Counted from the first letter of the stretch, positions 6,701 to 15,148 are shown. The stretch is 21,433 nt of DNA from Bacteroidota bacterium (GCA_023433225.1 JAEZDQ010000115.1:1-21433), one strand, 5' to 3'. The notes: generated from the letters alone by a model not told the origin. Numbers and translations: made by a program.

Positions 6701-7597
6701 TTTTTTAGGCTTTTTATTCCGCGGATGGTGTTCCAGGATGGCCTTTCGAATCATTTTGTCGTCCAGATGCGCATAAATTTCGGTGGTGGTTATGCTTTCG
6801 TGTCCCAACATCAACTGAATCGAACGCAGGTCTGCGCCGTTTTTCAACAAGTGTGTGGCGAATGAATGCCGAAATGTATGCGGACTGACGTTCTTAGAGA
6901 TGTCGGTTTTTTCCACCAGATTTTTCAACAGGGTGAAAACCATTACACGCGTTAACTTTTTTCCCCTTCGGTTCAGGAATAAATAATCTTCAAAACCCGG
7001 TAGAATGATTTGGTGGCGACGTATTTCGTCCCGGTAAATCCGAATGTATTTCAGTGTGAAATCGGAGATCGGCACCAATCTTTGCTTGTTCCCTTTTCCC
7101 GTTACCCGGATGAAATTCTCTTTCCAAAAAATATCCGAAAGTTTCAAATTGATTAATTCCGAAACCCTGACACCGCATCCGTAAAGCGTTTCCAAAATCG
7201 CACGGTTCCGCTCACCTTCCGGACTGCTCAGGTCGATTGCGGCGATGATTTTGTCGATTTCATCGGTGGAAAGCACGTCCGGCAGTTTCATGCCCAATCG
7301 CGGATTTTCGAGCAATTCCGCAGGGTTGTCCGCTCGCCATTCTTCCCATTGGAGATAGCCGAAAAAACTTTTGATGGAAGATATCAAACGGGCTTGGGAG
7401 CGGGGCGCGTATTTTTCTTTGGCGAATTGATACAGGAATTCTTCCACTTCATTCTTAGAAATATCGATAGGGCCATGGGGCGAAAAATTTTTTAATTTTA
7501 AAATGTCGCGCAAATAAGCTTCAACCGTATTGGCCGATAGATTTCTTTCCAGTTTCAGGTAAGATTTGTATTCAGAAATCGCTTCGTTCCAATCCAT
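6692..7597 (-). CDS. xerD: Tyrosine recombinase XerD/XerC
   Basis: A 301-residue site-specific tyrosine recombinase, the usual length for Xer proteins that resolve chromosome dimers at dif during division. The N-terminal core-binding domain (about 1-90) has LERNLSANTVEAYLRDI and SSIKSFFGYL. The C-terminal catalytic domain carries the full catalytic set: Arg144 (GCGVRVSEL), Lys168 (TGKGNKQR), His240 and Arg243 (SPHTFRHSFATHLL), His266 (MLGHESITTT) and nucleophile Tyr275 (EIYAHLD). The ATG directly follows the stop of the upstream protease gene (TAAATG), so it is the last gene of a translationally coupled group. No integrase-type neighbours or att-like repeats are seen, which supports a housekeeping Xer role; XerC versus XerD cannot be decided with certainty. 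Confidence 0.9.
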   Translation of the reverse strand: MDWNEAISEYKSYLKLERNLSANTVEAYLRDILKLKNFSPHGPIDISKNEVEEFLYQFAKEKYAPRSQARLISSIKSFFGYLQWEEWRADNPAELLENPRLGMKLPDVLSTDEIDKIIAAIDLSSPEGERNRAILETLYGCGVRVSELINLKLSDIFWKENFIRVTGKGNKQRLVPISDFTLKYIRIYRDEIRRHQIILPGFEDYLFLNRRGKKLTRVMVFTLLKNLVEKTDISKNVSPHTFRHSFATHLLKNGADLRSIQLMLGHESITTTEIYAHLDDKMIRKAILEHHPRNKKPKKLE

Positions 7598-9175
7598 TTA
7601 AGAAGGATTCTCCAGTTCCATCACTTTGCTAATCATCGAATCCTGAGTTGCCCAAGCGCGGTAAAGTGCATTGACACCAAACAGCTGTTCGGCAAGGGAT
7701 GCTTTCAGGAAATCTTTTAAAACCGACTCATCTGCTTCACTGACCTGGTCTTCCCGAACGCCTAAGACGCCTAAAAATTCCAGATAAACAGGGGTGGCAT
7801 CATAGTAGCGAAGAAAGAAATTTTCTTCTACCCAGAAAGGATGGTAGCGGTTTTCTTCTACTTTTTTGAATATAAAATCTTCCGTATCCCGCGACCCGTT
7901 GTGGTAAATCCATTGTCCAATTTTAGAGGAATCAATCGGAACGAATTCGTCGGGAATAATCCCGCCACCGCCATAAACGATTTTTCCCGAAGGCGATTTG
8001 TATTCCAAATCTTTGTTGAATTTGATGCTGTCTTTGGTGTAAAGTTCACCACTCTGTAAACGGCGGTAAATTTCGTCTGAATACGCAGCGTTCCCTTCAT
8101 CGTACGGCCTTTGGATAGATCGGCCGGAGGGTGTATAATACCGGGCTACGGTCAGTCTCAACCTTGATCCGTCTCCCAAACTGATTTCACGTTGTACCAA
8201 ACCCTTGCCGAACGAACGCCTTCCGACGATGGTGGCACGGCCGTATTCCTGCAATGCGCCGGCGACGATTTCGCTGGCGGAAGCCGAACCTTCGTCAATC
8301 AATACGAAAACTTTTCCGTCCTCGAAAATACCCTTGGAAGTGGCGTAAATGTATTTTCTTTTTTCTTGCTTGTCTTGGGTGTAAACGATGAGTTCCTTTT
8401 CTTTTAGGAATTCATCTGCAATCTTTTCGGCAACCGTCATAATCCCGCCGGGATTGCCTCTTAAATCAAAAACCAAGGATTCCATTCCTTTTGATTTTAA
8501 TTTTTTCAAAGCATCGTGGACTTCCTCCGCGGAATGTTCGGCAAAACGAATGAGTTTAATGTAACCGGTTTTTTCGTCAATCATAAAAGAAGAAATCACA
8601 CTGGGCAAAGGCAGGTTTGCTTTCCGGGCTTCCAACTCCATTTTTTGTTCATTTCGCCAAATCTCCAAGCTGACACCGGAAGCGTTTCCGCCTTTCAGCA
8701 ATGCGGTTGCTTGCTCTGTTGTTAAATCCAAAATGTCAATCCCATCGATTTTAAGGATTCGATCGCCGGGAAACAATTTTCGGAAGTTGGGGCTTTCGGG
8801 CAAAACCGTTAGGACCACAATGGTATCTCGGTATGATTTGACCTGAATTCCGATTCCGTGGAAACTGCCGCTCATTTCTTGTGTGACCCTTTGGATGGAT
8901 TTTTTGTCTAAATAGGTCGTATGTGGATCTAACTGACTGAGCATTTGGTTGATGGTCTTATCCACCAAGCTGTCGGTGTTGATGTCTTCGATGTATTGGT
9001 TGTCAATGAGGGAAACCAGTCGACGGATTTTCTGTTCGTTGTCACTGTATTCCAAGCCGACGAGTTTATCGTTTTCATCGACCGCTATATCGTATTTCTT
9101 GCCAATCATGAAACCGGCAATGAATATGATAAGTACCATCAGGACGATGTTGATTATTTTAAATAAGAGCCTCAT
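7598..9175 (-). CDS. S41 family C-terminal processing peptidase
   Basis: A 525-residue serine protease of the CtpA/Prc type acting outside the cytoplasmic membrane. An N-terminal hydrophobic segment (about 5-24) is a signal anchor. The PDZ domain spans about 100-175 (GSFHGIGIQV, PGDRILKIDGIDI). The catalytic core holds VFDLRGNPGG, then DEGSASASEIVAGALQEYGRA with catalytic Ser299, and SFGKGLVQ with Lys324, a spacing of 25 residues as in E. coli Prc. The C-terminal 150 residues continue past the catalytic core and end in ISKVMELENPS. The start lies one base after the stop of the dCMP deaminase gene, and the stop abuts the xerD start, so the three form one operon. Likely roles are tail-specific protein turnover or processing in the periplasm; substrates cannot be predicted. 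Confidence 0.93.
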   Translation of the reverse strand: MRLLFKIINIVLMVLIIFIAGFMIGKKYDIAVDENDKLVGLEYSDNEQKIRRLVSLIDNQYIEDINTDSLVDKTINQMLSQLDPHTTYLDKKSIQRVTQEMSGSFHGIGIQVKSYRDTIVVLTVLPESPNFRKLFPGDRILKIDGIDILDLTTEQATALLKGGNASGVSLEIWRNEQKMELEARKANLPLPSVISSFMIDEKTGYIKLIRFAEHSAEEVHDALKKLKSKGMESLVFDLRGNPGGIMTVAEKIADEFLKEKELIVYTQDKQEKRKYIYATSKGIFEDGKVFVLIDEGSASASEIVAGALQEYGRATIVGRRSFGKGLVQREISLGDGSRLRLTVARYYTPSGRSIQRPYDEGNAAYSDEIYRRLQSGELYTKDSIKFNKDLEYKSPSGKIVYGGGGIIPDEFVPIDSSKIGQWIYHNGSRDTEDFIFKKVEENRYHPFWVEENFFLRYYDATPVYLEFLGVLGVREDQVSEADESVLKDFLKASLAEQLFGVNALYRAWATQDSMISKVMELENPS

Positions 9176-9176
9176 T

Positions 9177-9611
9177 TCAATTCATTAAATCAATCGCCGA
9201 AAGCTGGAACAGGGCAACATTCGCTTTTCTCAAAAATTCCAGCCCGGAAACATCTTTGTATTCTTCAAAATAAACTACTCTTTTGATGCCCGATTGGTGG
9301 ATGAGTTTGCTGCATTCTTTGCAAGGGGAAAGGGTAATGTAAAGCGTGGAACCGATACAGGATTGGGTGGAGGCGGCGACTTTGAGGATGGCATTGGCTT
9401 CGGCATGGAGTACGTACCATTTGGTGTAGCCTTCTTCATCTTCGCAACTATTTTCAAAACTGACGGGCGTTCCGTTGTAACCGTCTGAAATAATCATTCG
9501 CTCTTTGACGATGAGCGCGCCGACTTTCCTTCGTTCACAATGGGATAATTTCCCCCATTCCATCGCCATTTTCATGTAAGCTTTGTCGTATCTCAACTGT
9601 TTTGCATCCAT
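9177..9611 (-). CDS. Deoxycytidylate (dCMP) deaminase
   Basis: A 144-residue zinc-dependent deaminase converting dCMP to dUMP, the precursor for thymidylate synthesis, in the cytosol. The zinc site and catalytic glutamate are visible: HAEANAI (His69, Glu71) and PCKEC (Cys97, Cys100). The upstream SDGYNGTPVSFENSCED block and TKWYVLHAE are typical of the ComEB/dCMP deaminase family and argue against a cytidine or tRNA adenosine deaminase. Length matches the family. It heads the operon with the C-terminal protease and xerD, whose functions are unrelated; this may be shared expression rather than a shared pathway. Confidence 0.92.
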   Translation of the reverse strand: MDAKQLRYDKAYMKMAMEWGKLSHCERRKVGALIVKERMIISDGYNGTPVSFENSCEDEEGYTKWYVLHAEANAILKVAASTQSCIGSTLYITLSPCKECSKLIHQSGIKRVVYFEEYKDVSGLEFLRKANVALFQLSAIDLMN

Positions 9612-9723
9612 TTGTTTTGAAATTTAACCTTTCCTTTTACGGAATGAAACTTTCCGTTGCAAGTTAGAAAAAAGAACGCCTCGGTAAAATGAATTAAGAA
9701 AAGTTTTAGAATTGCCGTTCCGG

Positions 9724-11046
9724 TCAAATCGATTTTGTTAAAATAAAAGAAGTAGCACGCTCTACTGTACTGATGCCTCGGGTAAAGACGATGGAAATCT
9801 TCCTTCCTTCATCGGTTTTGAACAATTCAATCATTTCAGGAAGTGATATTGTTTCCCTTTTTTTGCCATCGAATTCAATCAAAACCGAAGCATCGGCAGG
9901 AAGGTGGCTATTGGAAACATGTGCTTGGAAAACGCCGATTTTCCGGCCGTTCACATAACGAATCGCATCGCCCTTTTGGATGCCCGCTACGGCCGCCGGG
10001 GAATTTTCGCGAACATAAACAACTTCCAGATAAGGAAGCTCCGGAAAGGGTTGGTAGAGTTCAATGCCGGCCATGTTGTAATTGAATTCATTCTTGTATT
10101 TTGGATTGGGTTTGAGAAATAACTTTCGGTTGCGGTAGTCATAAATCGTGGTAAACCGATTGAGGATTTCGCCGCCCACTGTTCCATTGCGTTCCTTGCG
10201 GTTGATATTGGTAGTCGAAAGGCTGTCAGGGAACGAAGTGGTAGGCAATTGCAATTTGGTCGTTCCTAATTCTAAAAAATTAATCCTCGATTTTTTTCCG
10301 TGTATTTCGCCGTTCAGGCCGAATCCCAAGTAATCGTTGATGTGTTTGGGCGGGATGCTGATATTTTCTTTTTCGTCCTCAAACAACCAAATGGCGTCCC
10401 AACTGCCCGAATCAATCAATAACTTTAAAAGGACTTCTTGCCCGTTGATATCGGAATTTGCGCTGATGTAAGGTTTTTTCTTGATAATCTCCAATGGGAT
10501 TTCATCAAACTTCCTGATTTTGCGCCGTTTTTTCCGGTAGAAATAATCATGGTTGTAAAACGAAATCTTATTTTGGGTATAATTGATTTCCGTCACAAAA
10601 TCAATGAGCAAATCATAACCGATGATGCCGTAAATAGGTATGCCGAAACGGCTGCTGAGGTTGAATTCTTCTTCAAACAACAAAACGATGTCGGTTGCTT
10701 CGGATTCGGCATCGCCTAATCGCACCTGATTGCTTTTCGATAAATAAGCTTCCAGTTTTCGCGTATTTTGTCCCAAACCGGAAATGACTATCGGTTTGCC
10801 TTTTTTCAACTGAAAATGATTAATCGCCTCGGTATTGGTGATGATGGTATGTGGAGAACCGGTATCGATGACGAAATTCAATGGCACCGAACCATTGATG
10901 GAAACGGGAACCACGACCAAGTTACCCACTTGCTGACAGTTCAGCGTGAATTTTTCTTTTCCCTCGGCCATTTGGAATCTTTGCCCATTCAAACCGATTG
11001 GGAATTGACAAACAAATAAAACGAGGCACCAATAAAATCCTTTCAT
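9724..11046 (-). CDS. Exported two-lobed aspartyl protease with C-terminal PDZ domain
   Basis: A 440-residue secreted protein. The start at 11046 gives a clean signal peptide (MKGFYWCLVLFVCQFPIGLNGQ); the frame extends 14 codons further up but that would bury the signal. Two retropepsin-like halves are visible: the first active-site motif VIDTGSPHTII (Asp61), with the flap-side block YGIIGYDLL near 139-147, and the second motif LIDSGSWDAIW (Asp212), with GTVGGEILNRF near 288-298. A PDZ domain follows at about 325-410 (LEVVYVRENSPAAVAGIQKGDAI). Both catalytic aspartates in one chain means it could act as a pepsin-like monomer rather than a homodimer. The fold and DTG/DSG motifs are clear; substrates are unknown. 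It is separated from the dCMP deaminase by about 110 bases and is divergent from the M1 peptidase. Confidence 0.85.
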   Translation of the reverse strand: MKGFYWCLVLFVCQFPIGLNGQRFQMAEGKEKFTLNCQQVGNLVVVPVSINGSVPLNFVIDTGSPHTIITNTEAINHFQLKKGKPIVISGLGQNTRKLEAYLSKSNQVRLGDAESEATDIVLLFEEEFNLSSRFGIPIYGIIGYDLLIDFVTEINYTQNKISFYNHDYFYRKKRRKIRKFDEIPLEIIKKKPYISANSDINGQEVLLKLLIDSGSWDAIWLFEDEKENISIPPKHINDYLGFGLNGEIHGKKSRINFLELGTTKLQLPTTSFPDSLSTTNINRKERNGTVGGEILNRFTTIYDYRNRKLFLKPNPKYKNEFNYNMAGIELYQPFPELPYLEVVYVRENSPAAVAGIQKGDAIRYVNGRKIGVFQAHVSNSHLPADASVLIEFDGKKRETISLPEMIELFKTDEGRKISIVFTRGISTVERATSFILTKSI

Positions 11047-11218
11047 CCATACTAAATTACAAAAATTTTGAAAATAGCAGCAGAACAATTTTTGAACAAA
11101 AAAGATTTAGAAAATCTAAGATGCTTCCAGTGATTTCCCATCTTGGTAATTCAAATGAAATCCGCAAATAATTAGGCTATTTCGGTATAATTTGTATTTT
11201 TATCCTAAATACCCGGAA

Positions 11219-13369
11219 ATGCAGCGAAAAATTAGTTTTAGAATTGTCTTGTGTCTTTTTCCTTTTGTTTTATTTGCGCAGGAAAAATCAGGTTACCAAA
11301 CCACTCAAGGTCATACCGGCGATTCGCCCTTTGACCAAATTTATGATTTATTGCCAACGCCCAATGGATTCCGGACAGCAGCCGGTGCGCCGGGCCATGC
11401 CTATTACCAGCAGCAAGCAGATTATGTGATGGACTTGGTGCTGGATGAATCCAATAATATATTGCATGGAGAGGAGACCATCACTTATACCAACCATTCA
11501 CCGGACGTTTTGGATTATTTATGGGTTCAGCTGGAACAAAACATCCGACGGCAAGATTCGCCTATGCACGGGATTTCCCAGCGGGCGGCACCGCAAAATC
11601 CGGTCGATGTCCATGAGTTTGCCAAGACTTTTATGTACGAAACTTTTGATGGCGGTTACCAAATACATTTTGTGAAAGATGGGAAAGGGAAGGATTTGCC
11701 GCATTTCATCAATGAGACCATGATGCGTGTAGTTCCGCCCAAGCCCATCGGCCCGAACGAAACTTTCGTATTCAAAATTAAATGGTCTTATTCCATACCT
11801 AATTTCTTTGAAGTAGGAGACCGCAATGGTTATGAACCGCATGAAAATGGAAACATTTATGCCATGGCGCAGTTTTATCCGCGGATGGCGGTTTACAATG
11901 ATGTGGAAGGCTGGCAGAATATGCAGTACCGTTACCGTTCAGAATATACTTTGCCCTTCGGGAATTTCAAAGTAAACATCACCGTTCCGGCAGACCATAT
12001 CATGAATGCAACGGGGATTTTGACCAATGTTCAGGAAATTTTGACCAAAGAGCAATACCAACGTTACCAAAAGGCAAAAACAAATTTTGAAAACCCAATA
12101 ATGGTTGTAACCGAAGAAGAAACCGACCGGCGGATGGCGGAAGGAAGCAAAGGAAAAACCAAGGTTTGGACATTCGAAGCGGAGAATGTACGTGATTTTG
12201 CGTTTGCGACTTCACGGACGTATATGTGGGATGCGATGGCGGTTCAAGTCGGGGCATATACACCGATGGCAGAATCGGTTTACCCAAAGGAAGGCGGTGA
12301 TTTGTGGAAAGAACTTTCGACCAAGGCTGTGGCGCATACCCTGAAATGGTATTCCCATTATACCTTTGACTATCCTTATCCCAAAGCGGTTTCGGCCAGT
12401 GTGCAACGACAAGGGATGGAATACCCGATGATTTCCTTTAACGGATACCGAGCCAACTCCGACGGAAGTTACGGCGATGAACAAAAGTATGGCCTGATTA
12501 GTTTGATAATTCATGAAGTCGGGCATAATTTCTTTCCCATGATTGTCAATTCGGATGAAAGGCAGTGGACTTGGATGGATGAAGGTTTGAATGTTTATTT
12601 ACAGGTTTTGGCCGAACAGGAATGGGAAGCGGATTATCCTTCCCGACGCGGGAAAGCGGTTCAAGTTGTTCCTTATTTGCAGTCGAAACAGGAAGACATG
12701 ATGCCGATTATGACGCAAGGCGATTTGCTGAAACAGTTCAGCAACGAGGGCTATTCTAAACCGGCGGCCGGCTTGCATATCCTGCGCAACACGATTGTCG
12801 GGAAGGAAAATTTTGATTATGCATTCAAAACCTATGCAAAGCGTTGGATGTTCAAGCACCCGCAACCGGCAGACTTTTTCCGGACTTTGGATGATGCTTC
12901 GGGAACCGATTTGGATTGGTTCATCAGGGGGTGGTTCTTCAGCACCGAAGTGGTGGACTTGGGCGTGCGCAATATTGTCCGCCTGTATCCGCAGGAAGTC
13001 GAGACCAAGGATGGGAAGCGGATTGGTTTCAGTAATCAACCGGTAACGGGAGACATCTACCGCTCGAATATCCTCAAGGAATACCTTTCTCAGACCAATG
13101 GTACGGAAATATATGGCACACCCCGGTATTTTTATGAAGTGGAATACGAGAAAATCGGTGGGATGTTGATGCCCTTGTTGGTGGAATTTACGTTTGAGGA
13201 CGGTTCCACGAAAGAAGTTCGTTATCCGGTCGAGGTTTGGCGTTTTGCACCGGAGTCTTTGAAGAAATTCTATGGGTTCGAAAAGCCGCTCAAGTCCATA
13301 ACCATTGATAAATACCAGGAAACGGCTGATGTGAACGAGTCCAATCATTTCTTGGAAGTAAAATCCTGA
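11219..13369 (+). CDS. Secreted M1 family zinc metallopeptidase
   Basis: A 716-residue exported peptidase. ATG 11219 gives a signal peptide (RIVLCLFPFVLFAQ); an in-frame TTG at 11192 only adds nine unneeded residues. The zinc site is HEVGH (His432, Glu433, His436) followed 18 residues later by Glu455 in the WMDEGLN motif, the M1 signature. The substrate-recognition exopeptidase motif is GMEYP (399-403) rather than the classical GAMEN. The N-terminal beta-domain (about 60-290) and a C-terminal region with DLDWFIRGWFF agree with the bacteroidotan M1 group, which degrades peptides in the periplasm or outside the cell. No T9SS sorting domain is visible at the C-terminus. It is monocistronic: divergent from the aspartyl protease and followed by a non-coding region. 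Confidence 0.93.
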   Translation: MQRKISFRIVLCLFPFVLFAQEKSGYQTTQGHTGDSPFDQIYDLLPTPNGFRTAAGAPGHAYYQQQADYVMDLVLDESNNILHGEETITYTNHSPDVLDYLWVQLEQNIRRQDSPMHGISQRAAPQNPVDVHEFAKTFMYETFDGGYQIHFVKDGKGKDLPHFINETMMRVVPPKPIGPNETFVFKIKWSYSIPNFFEVGDRNGYEPHENGNIYAMAQFYPRMAVYNDVEGWQNMQYRYRSEYTLPFGNFKVNITVPADHIMNATGILTNVQEILTKEQYQRYQKAKTNFENPIMVVTEEETDRRMAEGSKGKTKVWTFEAENVRDFAFATSRTYMWDAMAVQVGAYTPMAESVYPKEGGDLWKELSTKAVAHTLKWYSHYTFDYPYPKAVSASVQRQGMEYPMISFNGYRANSDGSYGDEQKYGLISLIIHEVGHNFFPMIVNSDERQWTWMDEGLNVYLQVLAEQEWEADYPSRRGKAVQVVPYLQSKQEDMMPIMTQGDLLKQFSNEGYSKPAAGLHILRNTIVGKENFDYAFKTYAKRWMFKHPQPADFFRTLDDASGTDLDWFIRGWFFSTEVVDLGVRNIVRLYPQEVETKDGKRIGFSNQPVTGDIYRSNILKEYLSQTNGTEIYGTPRYFYEVEYEKIGGMLMPLLVEFTFEDGSTKEVRYPVEVWRFAPESLKKFYGFEKPLKSITIDKYQETADVNESNHFLEVKS

Positions 13370-13372
13370 TTT

Positions 13373-13390
13373 CGATAAAGAGATTTATCG
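13373..13390 (+). other. Small hairpin just after the M1 peptidase stop
   Basis: CGATAAA (13373-13379) pairs with TTTATCG (13384-13390) around a GAGA tetraloop, three bases after the stop codon. No T-run follows, so it is not a standard terminator; it may protect the 3' end of the mRNA or be chance. The rest of 13391-13478 shows nothing recognisable. Confidence 0.35.
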
Positions 13391-13478
13391 GTTAATTCAT
13401 TCGGATAAACCTTCATTCCTACATTTAATTCTACTATTTATTGAACCGTGTGCCGGTGCATCTTCGGAAGAGCTTTTA

Positions 13479-13491
13479 TGACAAGTTGTCA
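13479..13491. repeat. 13-bp palindrome beside the tandem array
   Basis: TGACAAGTTGTCA is a perfect 6-1-6 inverted repeat ending two bases before the 21-bp repeats begin. Its AGTTGTCAGG part resembles the AGTTGGCAGG core of the repeats, so it may be a diverged edge copy rather than a separate site. Confidence 0.5.
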
Positions 13492-13493
13492 GG

Positions 13494-13640
13494 GGTAGTT
13501 GGCAGGAGTTCAAGGGTAGTTGGTAGGAGTTCAAAGGTAGTTGGCAGGAATTCAAGGGTAGTTGGCAGGAATTAAAAGGTAGTTGGCAGGAGTTATTGGG
13601 TAGTTGGCTGGAAAAAGGATAAAGTTGGTAGCAAAAAGAT
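13494..13640. repeat. Tandem array of 21-bp repeats (six close copies and one degenerate)
   Basis: Units begin at 13494, 13515, 13536, 13557, 13578 and 13599, each 21 bases apart, with the shared core GGTAGTTGGCAGG followed by a variable AGTT/AATT and an A/G-rich end. The seventh unit (13620-13640) is diverged (AAGTTGGTAGC). Copies differ by point changes, mostly in the last eight bases, so the array is not a fresh expansion. Plus-strand frames hit stops. On the minus strand one frame stays open through all units as seven-residue repeats (NSCQLPL-like), but there is no start codon or coding context, so I regard it as non-coding. The array fills most of the 378-base gap between the M1 peptidase and the OmpA gene. 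Confidence 0.85.
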
Positions 13641-13713
13641 TAAGGTAATGGTGGGCGGGTGAATGGATCAGATCCCACCAATTTTGTCCATTGAAAAGTT
13701 AATCAGGAAAAAG

Positions 13714-13739
13714 AAATGCCCGGGTTTTACCGGGCATTT
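13714..13739 (-). terminator. Terminator of the OmpA-family gene
   Basis: AAATGCCCGG (13714-13723) pairs perfectly with CCGGGCATTT (13730-13739) around a six-base loop. On the - strand it lies 8 bases past the OmpA stop and is followed by a T-rich tract. On the + strand only a short T-run follows, so it may weakly stop transcripts from the M1 gene too. Confidence 0.85.
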
Positions 13740-13747
13740 TGATTGAA

Positions 13748-15148
13748 TCAATCTGTGTATTCTTTGAATAAAACCCTGCGGTTTTCGATGTTTTTCCAAG
13801 TAGGGCAATTGGAGGCGGGGTTGCACTCGGGGTATTTGAGGTCGGTTTCGCCTTTTCCTACGGGGATTATTTGGGTTGCCGGAACGCCTTTGTTGACCAA
13901 ATAACGGACGACTGCTTCGGCTCTTTGTTGGGACAAAGTTTGGTTGTCCTGTTCGCTGCCGGAGGCGTCTGTATGGGATTCTACGTAGAATCTATAATCC
14001 GGGTGTGACTGGAGCACATCGAAGATGGCGTTGAGTTTGGAATAGGAAATGGGGCGGATGACGGCTGATTTGTAGTCGAAATCGATTCCATGAATCAATT
14101 CGTTTAGGTTTTCGATGATGGTTTCAATCTCGGCTTTGATTACATCGAGCGGGCAACCGTTATTGGTTGGCGGGCCGGCGATGGTGGGGCATTCGTCGAT
14201 GGAGTCGGGAACGCCGTCGCCGTCTGCGTCGAATGGGCATCCGGTACCATCCACCCGGATTCCGGCCGGGGTATCGGGGCATTTGTCTTGGAAGTCGCAA
14301 ACGCCGTCTTCGTCTTGATCCGAACAGAGGATGTCTTCGGAATTGCTTTTTGAGGTGGCGGTTTTGGGGTCTGCCCATTGGAGGGATTTTTTGTGTCTGC
14401 CTATTTTGTAATGGATGCCGAGGGAAACGGTTACCAGATTGTCGTCACGGCCTTCTTCGGTATCGGCCAAGGTAAATTTGCCGGGAACGGGTGCGCCGGA
14501 GGCGTCGAACTCTTCGTCACCGCTCATCACGTACATTCCCCTCAATTCTAAATCGAATTTTGGGTTGAGTTTGTATTTAAGCCCTAATCCAATTTGGCTA
14601 AATACAGACCTTTCGTCAAAGCCCACTTTGTCGATGACCGACCAGTTGGGATAAGGACCGCCAACGGAGCGGCGGGTGGTTTCATAGGTGATGAGCCCAA
14701 GACCGCCATAGAAATGGGCGGCCCATCTCAAATCGGTGCGGTTGTCCATGCGTCGGAGCAATTGGCTCAAGTTGATGTGGCCTAAAATCGTACCCCCGGT
14801 ATAGCTGGTTTTGCCTTCCCAACGTCCGGTATAGTCTATGTGGGGGCCTTCGGCGTATTGGAAGGTTTTCCCGGTTTGAATCAACAAGGACATGCCGAAT
14901 GCGTGGGTAATTTCTTTGGTCAATTGGAGCTGGAAATCGTAACCGGGTGTGAAGTGGCCTTTGTTGGTACTGACCAAGTCGGAATTTTGGAGGGCGTTGC
15001 CGCCGATGAAAAGGGCGACATGCCAGTCGTTGAATTGCTTGTCTTCGCTAGTGAACCGCTTTTTTTCGCCCGGAGGGGTCTGTGCGGATAAATGGACACA
15101 TAGGAACAGCAATGATAAGACACCGATAAAAGGTAGTTTCTTTACCAT
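13748..15148 (-). CDS. OmpA-family outer membrane protein with thrombospondin type-3 repeats
   Basis: A 466-residue outer-membrane protein. Residues 1-22 are a signal peptide (VHLSAQ cut). Residues of about 40-255 alternate in polar and hydrophobic positions with many aromatics (FQLQLTKEITHAFGMSLLIQ, GLGLKYKLNPKFDLELRGMY), as in an OmpA-like beta-barrel. From about residue 275 come Asp-rich calcium-binding thrombospondin type-3 repeats (DQDEDGVCDFQDKCPDTPAG, DADGDGVPDSIDECP). The C-terminal OmpA domain (about 352-462) starts at GIDFDYKSAVIRP and contains HTDASG and NRRV, whose Asp and Arg bind the diaminopimelate of peptidoglycan. It probably links outer membrane and cell wall. The gene is 84 bases downstream of folK, with a likely promoter of its own in that gap. 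Confidence 0.9.
   Translation of the reverse strand: MVKKLPFIGVLSLLFLCVHLSAQTPPGEKKRFTSEDKQFNDWHVALFIGGNALQNSDLVSTNKGHFTPGYDFQLQLTKEITHAFGMSLLIQTGKTFQYAEGPHIDYTGRWEGKTSYTGGTILGHINLSQLLRRMDNRTDLRWAAHFYGGLGLITYETTRRSVGGPYPNWSVIDKVGFDERSVFSQIGLGLKYKLNPKFDLELRGMYVMSGDEEFDASGAPVPGKFTLADTEEGRDDNLVTVSLGIHYKIGRHKKSLQWADPKTATSKSNSEDILCSDQDEDGVCDFQDKCPDTPAGIRVDGTGCPFDADGDGVPDSIDECPTIAGPPTNNGCPLDVIKAEIETIIENLNELIHGIDFDYKSAVIRPISYSKLNAIFDVLQSHPDYRFYVESHTDASGSEQDNQTLSQQRAEAVVRYLVNKGVPATQIIPVGKGETDLKYPECNPASNCPTWKNIENRRVLFKEYTD

Noticed and set aside
6692..7597. XerD as a sign of an integrated mobile element
   Set aside because: It lies in a housekeeping operon, no direct repeats, tRNA or phage genes are near, and length and motifs match chromosomal Xer proteins.
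9639..9657. Inverted repeat ACGGAA / TTCCGT between the aspartyl protease and dCMP deaminase genes
   Set aside because: The stem is only 6 bp and no T-run follows on either strand, so I do not call it a terminator.
11102..11120. Small inverted repeat AGATTT / AAATCT in the divergent region before the aspartyl protease and M1 genes
   Set aside because: Short, AT-rich and in upstream rather than downstream DNA; no known operator pattern fits.
13404..13640. Minus-strand open frame with seven-residue repeats (NSCQLPL-like)
   Set aside because: There is no start codon, the frame exists only because the repeat length is a multiple of three, and it lies between two well-defined genes with a terminator.
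14160..14475. Arginine-rich open frames on both strands within the OmpA gene
   Set aside because: They are out-of-frame readings of the Asp/Gly-rich thrombospondin type-3 repeat coding region; the OmpA frame has clear domains.
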